A DNA stretch of 20,275 nt from a virus, in the IMG/VR virus record IMGVR_UViG_3300031951_001511, positions 1 through 20,275 of that record. One strand, 5' to 3'. Of the stretch, positions 7,215-14,118 are shown one piece after another. The notes beneath the pieces are model-generated. The model was not told the DNA's origin, searched no databases, and was given only the letters and a program-made list of their open reading frames with translations. Numbering within the stretch: the stretch's first letter is position 1; each line of letters starts with the position of its first letter. Both the position numbers and the translations under genes were made by a program.

Positions 7215-7556
7215 ATGCCTAACGCTTTGAAAGGCGAGGTTGGGTTTGAGGTCGAGGGCGAGGCTTATACCCTCCTCCTCGACTTCAACGCCCTGTGTGA
7301 ACTTGAAGCGGCTTTGACGCCGGGTGATGACCGCAACGGCCCCAGGGCATCGCGTGCAACCCTCTGGGCGGCTTTGCAACGCCATCACGCGGACCTGTCG
7401 CTGAACGACGTGGGCGACCTCATCGCGGCCTTGACGCTTCCCCGCGTGCGCGAACTGATCGGCCAGGCGTATGACGCTGCCGGCCTTAACGAGGTGCTTG
7501 GCGGAAACCCTCTGAAGGCCCCGGCTCGGAAGAAGACGACCAAGACCGGGGCATAA
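7215..7556 (+). CDS. Tail assembly chaperone, unshifted product (GTA gp10-like)
   Basis: A 113-residue protein recognised as the GTA gp10 type of tail assembly chaperone. The markers are GEVGFEVEGEAYTLLLDFNALCELEAAL, a beta start and helix typical of this group ('l......l.fd.nAlcelE...g'). The stretch ATLWAALQRHHADLSLNDVGDLI follows ('lWa.L...h..ls..e.g.li'). It would bind the tape measure while the tube polymerises, playing the part of lambda gpG. The position between tube and tape-measure genes is diagnostic. The last 16 codons contain a slippery heptamer and stem-loop, described separately, from which a longer protein is probably made. Confidence 0.9.
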   Translation: MPNALKGEVGFEVEGEAYTLLLDFNALCELEAALTPGDDRNGPRASRATLWAALQRHHADLSLNDVGDLIAALTLPRVRELIGQAYDAAGLNEVLGGNPLKAPARKKTTKTGA

Positions 7557-7849
7557 GCGGCGCCCTCGGCGTCTATTACGAACTTGGGGGCGCGAGCGAA
7601 GATCAGTTCTGGCGTTTTACGCCGCGACTGTTTCGGCTGTGGATGGCGGCAAAGACGAAGGCGGCTAAGGCAGAGCGGGAGTTTTCCCGCTGGTGTGTCT
7701 GGCACGCTGCGGCGCTCCCCCGCGCTAAGGACTTTCCAGACCTTGGCCTGTTCGTGACCGGCGTTAGGCCGCCGACCCGTCGCCAGACCCCTGAAGAAAT
7801 CGAAGCCGTGTTCCACGCTATGTTCGGACCACCGCCGGAGGATGCTTGA
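7215..7849 (+). CDS. Tail assembly chaperone, predicted -1 frameshift fusion (G-T type)
   Basis: If ribosomes slip back one base at 7505-7511, residue 99 (Pro, zero frame) is followed by the -1 frame from TCT at 7511 and translation continues to the TGA at 7847-7849. The fusion has 211 residues. The -1 frame is open over this whole span but has no start codon with a ribosome site. Its only ATG (7643) lies inside what looks like one domain, since the segment SEDQFWRFTPRLFRLW lies upstream of that Met. That segment resembles the small second chaperone ('fW.lTp.e') that follows gp10 in alphaproteobacterial GTA clusters. The T part then has a basic helix and ends EEIEAVFHAMFGPPPEDA. By analogy with lambda gpGT, the fused tail would recruit tube subunits. 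Read conventionally, 7643-7849 would be a 68-residue stand-alone protein. Confidence 0.8.
7505..7552 (+). promoter_or_regulatory. Programmed -1 ribosomal frameshift signal
   Basis: A canonical X_XXY_YYZ heptamer, A_AAC_CCT, lies at 7505-7511 in the zero frame of the chaperone gene. After a 6-nt spacer (7512-7517) comes a perfect 7-bp stem, GCCCCGG (7518-7524) with CCGGGGC (7546-7552), around a 21-nt loop. AGACG in the loop (7534-7538) could also pair with CGTCT at 7570-7574, giving a possible pseudoknot. Heptamer phase, spacer length, stem strength and the open -1 frame all agree. The zero-frame stop (7554-7556) lies right after the stem. Confidence 0.82.
7837..7841 (+). promoter_or_regulatory. 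Ribosome binding site fixing the tape-measure start
   Basis: GGAGG at 7837-7841 is seven bases before the ATG at 7849. This favours ATG 7849 over the in-frame TTG one codon upstream (7846). The site lies inside the end of the frameshifted chaperone frame. Confidence 0.75.
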
Positions 7850-9813
7850 TGGCAGGTTCGGTGATCGGCGCCCTCCGGGTAAGCCTTACGGCAGAGACGG
7901 CTCAATTCGACAAGGGCATCGACCGGTCCAAAACCAAGCTTCGCCAGTTTGACGCCGACACCCGCAAGATGGCGGGCAGCGTTTCGGACCTTGGCCGGGA
8001 TTTTGGAACCGGGTTCGGTCCCGTCGGGACGGTTCTGGACAAGATCGGGGCGGCGGGCCTGGTGGCCGGCGCTGGCGTCGGCGCGGCTGTTGTCGCGTTT
8101 CAGGGGATGCAAGCGGCGCTGAAGTTCGCCGACGATCTGGACGCCACGGCGACAAAGATTGGCGTGACCGCTGAGCAGTTTCAGGAACTGACCTTTGCGG
8201 CCAAAGAGAACGACATCACGACGGAGGCCCTTAGCCAATCGTTGCAAGGGCTGAACGTCGCCCTCGGCGCCTACAAGTCAGGCGTGGGTGACGCCAAGGT
8301 CAAGAAGGTGTTCGAGGCTTTGGGCATCACGCCGGAAAGCCTGGCCGACGTCAACAACGCCGCCGACTTCCTGCCGATGCTCGCCGACAAGATCAAGGCT
8401 CTAGGCTCGACGGCTGAGCGCGTGAAGATCGCCAAGATGATGGGCGTCGAGGATCTGGTCCCGCTGCTTATGAAGGGCGGTGACGAAATCGACCGACTGG
8501 CCGCCAAAGCGCGTGACCTCGGCTTGGTCATGTCCAACGAACTCACCGCGAAGGCCGCTGACGCCAATCGCGAGCTTGAGGTGATGGGCGACTATATCAC
8601 CGCGCATCTGTCGATTGCGTTTGCCGGTCTGGCGACATGGCTCAACGATGCGGCGAAGGACTTTCAGCCTCTGATCGACAAGATCAGGGAAGCCACTCAA
8701 GCCATGCGCGAATATCAAGCGGGCAGGGGCCGGGATATTGCGGCTCGCCAGCGCGAACGCGCCGCCGCGATGGAAGCGGCCAACGGCGGACGGCCAACCC
8801 GACAAAGCGCCCTGCTGCGCTCCGACGCTGAGAAGTACGACCCGACGCAGTTCGGCGATAGCGCCATCAGCGACCGCATGGGAACCCAGGCTTCGTTCGA
8901 TGCCATGAGGCCACAAGGCGGCGGCGGCGGTGTCAATCGCAGCGGTGGTGGTGGTCGCGGGGCTTCCCGTTCGCGCGCCGCTGGCAAGCCGCGCTTTACC
9001 GGCAAGCTTCCGGACTATATCGCCGCCCTGATTGCCGAGGGACGGTTCACTGAAGCGTCTATCCGCGAAGCATACCCCGACGGCAACTTCCCCATGCAAG
9101 GGGGCGTCTTCCTACCCGATCCGGTGGTGGTCGATAGCAAGACGGCGTTCGACGCGGCGGACCTTGTGGCCAACGCGCGGCGGGTAGATGAAAGCCCTAC
9201 GGGGTTCAGGTCTTCGGCAGATCGCGTTGGCGACGTCACGTCGGCCATTGAGGCGACCAAGGATCAAAACCGCGAAGCCTTCCGCGAAATGTTCTCCGGC
9301 GGGCTGATGTCCGCCCTTCGCGATGGCGAAGACGGCGTGCGCGAGTGGATGCGCCGCGGCGCTGAGCGCGGCCTGGAACAAGCCCTGAACAACCTCGCCG
9401 ACCTGATCTTCAAGCTGTTCAGCGATTCAATGGGCGGCGGTTCGGGCTCCGGCATCGGATCGTCAATCGGCCAAATCGTCAGCGCCATCTTTGGCGGCGG
9501 CAACAGTTCCAGCATCCCAGGATTTGCGACCGGCGGGAACTTCACGGTCGGCGGGTCCGGTGGCGTTGACAGTCAGCTCGTCAGGTTCCGCGCGACGCCC
9601 GGTGAGATGGTCAACATCAGCCACGGCAACGACAACGGGTCGCGCGGTAGCGTTACGTTTGACATGCGAGGCGCGGTGGTCACGCAAGACCTTTTAAACC
9701 AAATGAACCAGATTGCGGCAAACGGCGACGCGCAGGTTCTCGGCGCCGTCGCCCGTGAGAAACAGCGCGGCGACAAGGCCAGTCGCTACACGGTGGCGAG
9801 GGCGCGGCGATGA
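7849..9813 (+). CDS. Tail tape measure protein
   Basis: A 654-residue protein, the longest in the tail-tube block, directly downstream of the chaperone. The N-terminus LRVSLTAETAQFDKGIDRSKTKLRQFD is the usual tape-measure opening. A hydrophobic stretch follows at about residues 67-85 (GAAGLVAGAGVGAAVVAF), then long Ala-rich helices. A glycine-rich break lies near residues 357-372 (GGGGG and GGGGRG). The C-terminal part has the well-known end motif: FATGGNF, then VGGSGGVDSQLVRFRATPGE. The protein sets tail length. At the usual estimate of about 0.15 nm per residue the tail would be near 100 nm, which is an inference. The stop overlaps the next start (ATGA, 9810-9813). Confidence 0.93.
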   Translation: MAGSVIGALRVSLTAETAQFDKGIDRSKTKLRQFDADTRKMAGSVSDLGRDFGTGFGPVGTVLDKIGAAGLVAGAGVGAAVVAFQGMQAALKFADDLDATATKIGVTAEQFQELTFAAKENDITTEALSQSLQGLNVALGAYKSGVGDAKVKKVFEALGITPESLADVNNAADFLPMLADKIKALGSTAERVKIAKMMGVEDLVPLLMKGGDEIDRLAAKARDLGLVMSNELTAKAADANRELEVMGDYITAHLSIAFAGLATWLNDAAKDFQPLIDKIREATQAMREYQAGRGRDIAARQRERAAAMEAANGGRPTRQSALLRSDAEKYDPTQFGDSAISDRMGTQASFDAMRPQGGGGGVNRSGGGGRGASRSRAAGKPRFTGKLPDYIAALIAEGRFTEASIREAYPDGNFPMQGGVFLPDPVVVDSKTAFDAADLVANARRVDESPTGFRSSADRVGDVTSAIEATKDQNREAFREMFSGGLMSALRDGEDGVREWMRRGAERGLEQALNNLADLIFKLFSDSMGGGSGSGIGSSIGQIVSAIFGGGNSSSIPGFATGGNFTVGGSGGVDSQLVRFRATPGEMVNISHGNDNGSRGSVTFDMRGAVVTQDLLNQMNQIAANGDAQVLGAVAREKQRGDKASRYTVARARR

Positions 9814-10400
9814 GCGTCACGCTTCCAACTAGCCCGCCGCCCCGGTCCATCACGCCCCGGCTAGTCACGGTTCGGGCTGACCTTCGCCCGGCTTTTGGCG
9901 GGGCTACGCAGCGCATCGCGCGGGCGGGCTCCCATTGGGCGTTCGACGTTGAGATGCCGCCCATGTCCCACGCTCAGGCGCTAGATTGGGTCAACATCCT
10001 CCACGAGACGGATACTTGTATCCTGCAACTGCCGGAGCCGGGCATCACCATCGGATCTCCGGGAACGCCGCTGGTCAACGGTGCATCGCAAACCGGGACG
10101 TCACTCATCACCGATGCCTGGGCGGCGAGCTACGCCATCCCCAAGGGCAAGTTTATCGGCGTGTCGGTGTCGGGGCTTCAGTACCTCTACCAGACTACGA
10201 CGGCGGTCACGGCGAGCGGGGCGGGGGCGGCTACGCTGGCCCTTCGTCCGATGCTTCGCGCGTCACCGGCTGACAACGCGGCCTTAATCGTCAACCCAAC
10301 CACAATCGAGGGGTTCGTGAGCCTTCCCGATGGGGCCATGAACATCAGCGTCAACCGGCTGATCGAGGGTCTGACTTTTACGATTGAGGAGCGTCGATAG
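9810..10400 (+). CDS. Putative distal tail / minor tail protein
   Basis: A 196-residue protein with no membrane segment. It sits in the slot after the tape measure, where the distal tail protein is usually encoded. Visible features are a Pro-rich start (LPTSPPPRSITPRLVTVR), then RIARAGSHWAFDVEMPPMSH with the Trp-containing strand, AQALDWVNILHETD, and a beta-rich rest ending SVNRLIEGLTFTIEERR. The 'R.G..W.f.v..ppm....a..w...l' pattern recurs in unnamed siphophage proteins at this locus. The role as a ring between tube and hub is inferred mainly from position. Its start overlaps the tape-measure stop and its TAG overlaps the next GTG (10398-10402). Confidence 0.7.
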   Translation: MSVTLPTSPPPRSITPRLVTVRADLRPAFGGATQRIARAGSHWAFDVEMPPMSHAQALDWVNILHETDTCILQLPEPGITIGSPGTPLVNGASQTGTSLITDAWAASYAIPKGKFIGVSVSGLQYLYQTTTAVTASGAGAATLALRPMLRASPADNAALIVNPTTIEGFVSLPDGAMNISVNRLIEGLTFTIEERR

Positions 10401-11017
10401 TGGACGCCACACTCAAAACCGAGTTTCAGGCGGCGGGCCTCACGACCTTCACCGCCGTCTCTATCGCGCTATCCGGTGGGACTATCTACCTCGTTTCGGG
10501 CGGGGCTGACATCACCATCGCCGCGCAACTCTACAGCGCATATAACACGACCTACGGCGCCCTTGGCGAAGTGGACATCATCAACGACGGGATCGACGGC
10601 CAGACCACGCGGGCGACTATCACGCTGCATCCGCCGTCGTCTGCGGCTATCGCGGCACTCGCGGCGACGGCAGAGCAAGACGCACGGGTCTACGTCTATC
10701 AAGGCGCGGTCAACACCGCGACCGGCGCCAGCATCGGCACGGTCGAAACCCTGTTCCGGGGTGAGCTGGATTATCCGTCGCTGTTCGTTGGCGAGAGCGG
10801 TTACGCGCTGACCCTGGAATGCGGGACCGAAGAGGCCCGGCTTCTAGAGCGGAACGAAGAGCGCAAGCTCGTAAACACGTTTCATCAGGCGTGCTTCTCC
10901 GGCGAGCTGGGGCTGGAGAAGGTGACGGCGCTGGTTCGCAAGGTCTACTGGCGAGCGACCGCGCCTACCACAGTCGTCGCCACAAGCCGTCCGCGTGGCC
11001 CCGGTGGGCGGTCCTGA
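10400..11017 (+). CDS. Putative tail hub / baseplate protein
   Basis: A 205-residue protein, GTG start overlapping the preceding TAG. Early beta strands (VSIALSGGTIYLVSGGADITI) are followed by YSAYNTTYGALGEVDIINDGID, LTLECGTEEARLLERNEERKLVN, and the end TFHQACFSGELGLEKV. This resembles the hub-type protein that follows the distal tail protein in GTA-like and related siphophage tails (DUF2163-like in position), especially the 'R....HQ..fpgd.gl..v' ending, where a strand pair precedes a Cys/His-containing loop. The identity is tentative. The C-terminus is Arg/Pro/Gly-rich (TSRPRGPGGRS). The TGA overlaps the next ATG. Confidence 0.65.
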   Translation: MDATLKTEFQAAGLTTFTAVSIALSGGTIYLVSGGADITIAAQLYSAYNTTYGALGEVDIINDGIDGQTTRATITLHPPSSAAIAALAATAEQDARVYVYQGAVNTATGASIGTVETLFRGELDYPSLFVGESGYALTLECGTEEARLLERNEERKLVNTFHQACFSGELGLEKVTALVRKVYWRATAPTTVVATSRPRGPGGRS

Positions 11018-11460
11018 TGACGCCTCCTATCGTAATCCGCAGCGAGGCCGCGCAAGCCTGCATTGACCGGTTCAACGGCAAGGCGATGTCGTGGGGCAAG
11101 GTCGATTGCGCCAAGATCGCGGCGCATAACCTGCGTCATCTCGGCATCGCTACGTCATTGATGAAGGGCGCCGTCTACACGTCCGAGATGGGCGCAGCGA
11201 AGGAATTGCGGGCGCGCGGGTTTAACGGCCTTGGCGACGCGATGGACGCAATCGACCGGCTATTCCGCATCCCGCCTGCGATGGCCACGACGGGCGATGT
11301 GATTGGGCTGGCCTGCGAGGGCTCGCTTTGGGACATGGCGCTGGTCGTGTCGGTGGGCAACGGGCGCGTGCTGGGGATTAAAGACGGGCTTTGCGCTGTC
11401 ATGCAACCCGACATGAACCAGGCGCTCGCGGCGTGGAGGTGTAACCCATGCCGCAGGTAG
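11017..11460 (+). CDS. DUF6950/NlpC-P60-like tail-associated protein
   Basis: A 147-residue protein. I take the ATG at 11017 because it overlaps the preceding TGA (TGATG) and the protein-like pattern starts there; a frame open further upstream only shadows the hub gene. The segment ACIDRFNGKAMSWGKVDCAK (residues 14-33) has the Asp-Cys of an NlpC/P60-like site (Cys31). TGDVIGL and ALVVSVGNGRVLGI correspond to the later strands. The His normally found before the 'v.i...ngrvi' strand appears to be replaced (LWDMALVV). That suggests an inactive or altered enzyme, as in the DUF6950 group found at this locus. In lambda the equivalent place holds gpK. It may cleave or bind peptidoglycan during DNA entry, or act only in tip assembly. 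Confidence 0.75.
   Translation: MTPPIVIRSEAAQACIDRFNGKAMSWGKVDCAKIAAHNLRHLGIATSLMKGAVYTSEMGAAKELRARGFNGLGDAMDAIDRLFRIPPAMATTGDVIGLACEGSLWDMALVVSVGNGRVLGIKDGLCAVMQPDMNQALAAWRCNPCRR
11435..11439 (+). promoter_or_regulatory. Ribosome binding site of the tail-tip gene
   Basis: GGAGG at 11435-11439, eight bases before the ATG at 11448, lies inside the 3' end of the preceding gene. It supports a start that overlaps that gene by 13 nt. Confidence 0.7.
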
Positions 11461-13730
11461 CTGCCGCCGCTGCGGCGTTTATCGTTAGCGCCGTGGGCGC
11501 AACCGGCGCCACCACTGCGATTATCACGGCGGGCGTTAACTTGGCTGTGGCCGCCGCAACGCAGGCCATCATCTCGTCAATCACTCAGGCCATCACCAAG
11601 CCCAACGTTGCGGCGGCAGAGGGGCGTCCTACCGAATGGGCGGCAGACCCTAACGCGGCTATTCCGTTCGTTCTGGGCCGTCGCGGCGCGTCGGGCGTCA
11701 TCGTTCACCGCGACACCTACGGCGCCAACAATCGCTTTCTGGCCAACGTCACCGTCTACAGCGGCGGCGGTCCTATCAACGCTTATGGCGACTTCCTGGT
11801 GGACGGCGCCACGGTCTCATTTACCGGCGAGGCCATGAACGGCTCGCCCGCCGGTCGCCTGTATCGCCAGACCAAGCTGGGCGACCAGCCCGACACCGCG
11901 TTGACCTCGCCGACCGTCTCGCCAGCCGCATCGCTGAGTGACTGGGGAGCGTCGCACAAGCTGTCGGGCTACGCCTGTTCGATGATTACGTTGCAGCAGG
12001 ACGGCGACTTCAAATACTGGCCTGCCGGCATCCCGAGGACGTTGCAGGAAATACAGGGCATCAAGTCGTGGGACCCCCGGCTGGATAGCACATGGCCGGG
12101 CGGGTCGGGCTCCTGTCGCCTCGCTACGCCGTCAACCTGGGTCTATTCGACTAACCCGATTATCAACGCTCTGAAGTGGGCGCTGGGCATCAAGCACAAC
12201 GGCGTTCTGGTCGGCGGCATCGGATCTTCGGTGGACGGGATAGACGTGGCGGCGTTTATCGCGGCGGCCAACGTGGCGGATACCAATAGCTGGACGGTTT
12301 CGGCGGTCGCCTACTCTGACGCACCGTCAGGCGACGACAAGTATCAGGTACTTGAAGCACTGTTGCAGGCGGGCGGTGCGGTTCCCTCGCGCAAGGCTGG
12401 CAAGATCAGTTGCGTCTCGCGTGCGGCTAACCCGTCGTCGGTCGTCACCATCACGGCGGCGGACACGGCGGGGCCGTTTGACTTCCGGGCTGGGGCGTCC
12501 CGTGAAGGCCGCATCAACACCATCATCCCCCGGTGCGTTCAGGAAGCGCACGAGTGGGAAATGGTCGATCTGGAGCCTGTCACCAGCTCCACCTATGTCA
12601 CCGAAGACGGCGGGGCGACGCGCTCGCGAGGCGTGACGTATGCCTATGTGGCCAACGCCGACCAAGCCGCGCAGCTTGCTGCTTACGACATCGCCGACAG
12701 CCGCGAGGGCATCACCGGGACCATTACGCTGAAGCCGTACCTTCGCGACTTGGAGCCGGGCGACGCCTTCACCATCAATGAAGACGGGTTCGCGCTGGCC
12801 TCTCAGAAGTGCCTCGTTCTGTCACGGTCCTATGACCCGGCGCGGGATGTGGTGACGGTGACGTTCCGCAGCGAAACGGCGGCAAAGCACGCATGGGCGC
12901 TAGGCAAGACGGGCGTGGCGCCGTCCAGCCCCACGCTGGGGACAGTTGACCCCGCGACGGTCCCGACGCCGGATGTCGCAAACTGGTCTGTAACGACCCC
13001 GACCAATAGCTCGCCGGTTCTGCTGTTGAGCGGAGCGGTTCCCACGTCCGTAAACGTCAGCAAGGTCATAGTTGAGTACCGCGAGGACGGCTCAACGGAT
13101 TGGCGGACGTTTGGCGAACTGGGGCCGTCCACCATCGGGGCGGAACTGGCCGGGCTCACGGCAAACACTGATTATGAGATCGCCGTTTCCTACCGCAACA
13201 CCTTCGGTGCGCTCGGTGATCGCCTTGTCCTGACGCCCGCCACAACCGGCTACCTAGCGGGCGGCGATCTGGCCGATAGCAGCGTCGATTCCCCGTCCGT
13301 CAATACGGGCGCACTCACCCGCATCACCGCTGACCAGTCCGTGGGCACGTCCGTCACGATTATTTCGGCGGGTGGCAGTCCAAACAGAGTGCTAATCAAG
13401 ACGATGGATTTCACCATTGACCGCAGTGACAGCAAGATCACGGCGATGATCAACTTCAACTACGAATCCAGCAACTCAAACATTTCAAACGTCTACGTCA
13501 AGGTCGGAACGACGGCTCCAACGTGGAGCGGGTCGGTTATGACAAACGCCGATCTGAAATATCCGGTATCTGCCTACAGTGGACCGGCGACGACGTTTGT
13601 CATTCTCACCGGCCTCTCGACCGGCACAAACACGATAGAGGTCTGGGCCAATTCGACCGGCTCCGGCTCGCATAGCAACGTCGCCGTTAACCCCTACTTT
13701 CAGGTCATTGAAAACAAGAGGTCGGCGTGA
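11448..13730 (+). CDS. Tail tip / host specificity protein, J-like
   Basis: A 760-residue protein at the position of lambda gpJ. Residues about 4-50 are almost wholly small and hydrophobic, as at the start of many J-like proteins. DPNAAIPFVLGRRGASG and VIVHRDTYGANNRFL follow, then YACSMITLQQDGDFKYWPAG and the hub-type section SREGRINTIIPRC ... YDIADSREGITGTITLKPYLRDLEPGD, which matches the tip-fold pattern. A fibronectin type III-like domain lies around residues 535-605 (KVIVEYREDGSTDWRTFGEL ... ANTDYEIAVSYRN). The last ~140 residues are Ser/Thr/Asn-rich beta sequence and may bind the receptor; their DNA looks less GC-rich than the rest. The protein is shorter than lambda gpJ (1,132 residues). 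It overlaps the upstream gene by 13 nt and the next one by 4. Confidence 0.9.
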   Translation: MPQVAAAAAAFIVSAVGATGATTAIITAGVNLAVAAATQAIISSITQAITKPNVAAAEGRPTEWAADPNAAIPFVLGRRGASGVIVHRDTYGANNRFLANVTVYSGGGPINAYGDFLVDGATVSFTGEAMNGSPAGRLYRQTKLGDQPDTALTSPTVSPAASLSDWGASHKLSGYACSMITLQQDGDFKYWPAGIPRTLQEIQGIKSWDPRLDSTWPGGSGSCRLATPSTWVYSTNPIINALKWALGIKHNGVLVGGIGSSVDGIDVAAFIAAANVADTNSWTVSAVAYSDAPSGDDKYQVLEALLQAGGAVPSRKAGKISCVSRAANPSSVVTITAADTAGPFDFRAGASREGRINTIIPRCVQEAHEWEMVDLEPVTSSTYVTEDGGATRSRGVTYAYVANADQAAQLAAYDIADSREGITGTITLKPYLRDLEPGDAFTINEDGFALASQKCLVLSRSYDPARDVVTVTFRSETAAKHAWALGKTGVAPSSPTLGTVDPATVPTPDVANWSVTTPTNSSPVLLLSGAVPTSVNVSKVIVEYREDGSTDWRTFGELGPSTIGAELAGLTANTDYEIAVSYRNTFGALGDRLVLTPATTGYLAGGDLADSSVDSPSVNTGALTRITADQSVGTSVTIISAGGSPNRVLIKTMDFTIDRSDSKITAMINFNYESSNSNISNVYVKVGTTAPTWSGSVMTNADLKYPVSAYSGPATTFVILTGLSTGTNTIEVWANSTGSGSHSNVAVNPYFQVIENKRSA

Positions 13731-14101
13731 AGTGGTTCCGCGTCCGCACCGACGACGGGTGCATTGTCGGCATCTGCGAGATGTCGGAACAAGACGCGGT
13801 TCGCAATCTGCCTCGCGGCCAGCTTCTCGTTCCGCATGATCCGGCGGTCCCGCTTCACCACCGCTGGCAGAACGCGGAATGGATCGACGCTGGCTTGCCG
13901 GCTGGCCCGGAAGCAGATTTTCGCTTTATGCGCCGGTCGGGCTACGACGTGGGCGCCCAGGTTGGCGCGCTGATGAAAGTTGTCGAGGCGTTGCTGTCCA
14001 AGCCCGATCTGGCGGCGGCTTTGCCTGAAAACGTGAAAGCCGAGTTCACGGCTCTGGCTGCCCACAACGCTGCCATCAAGGCCGCGCATCCCAAGCCCTA
14101 G
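13727..14101 (+). CDS. Small tail-associated protein of unknown function
   Basis: A 124-residue protein with a GTG start that overlaps the tip-gene stop (GTGA at 13727-13730). It opens MKWFRVRTDDGCIVGICEMS, two short strands around a Cys. The central part LHHRWQNAEWIDAGLPAGPE has paired Trp residues, and the C-terminal half is helical (ALMKVVEALLSKPDLAAALP). Between J-like and tail-spike genes, phages often carry a short adaptor or chaperone for the fibre. The 'gr/w..W.d' element resembles such proteins, but I cannot assign a family. No membrane segment or signal peptide is seen. The codon pattern matches its neighbours, so I think it is real. Confidence 0.7.
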   Translation: MKWFRVRTDDGCIVGICEMSEQDAVRNLPRGQLLVPHDPAVPLHHRWQNAEWIDAGLPAGPEADFRFMRRSGYDVGAQVGALMKVVEALLSKPDLAAALPENVKAEFTALAAHNAAIKAAHPKP

Positions 14102-14118
14102 CCCGGTAGGAATCCTTT

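Noticed and set aside
7643-7849. An independent 68-residue gene starting at ATG 7643
   Set aside because: There is no ribosome site, the likely domain starts upstream of this Met, and a complete -1 frameshift signal offers a better explanation.
8401-9099. A 232-codon - strand frame over the tape-measure gene
   Set aside because: The + strand gene is a clear tape measure. The antisense translation is His/Arg/Ala-rich without domains.
10819-11016. N-terminal extension of the DUF6950/NlpC-like gene
   Set aside because: The extension lies wholly inside the hub gene and has an unnatural Arg/Ala/Ser-rich composition. The ATG at 11017 overlaps the hub stop and begins the family-like sequence.
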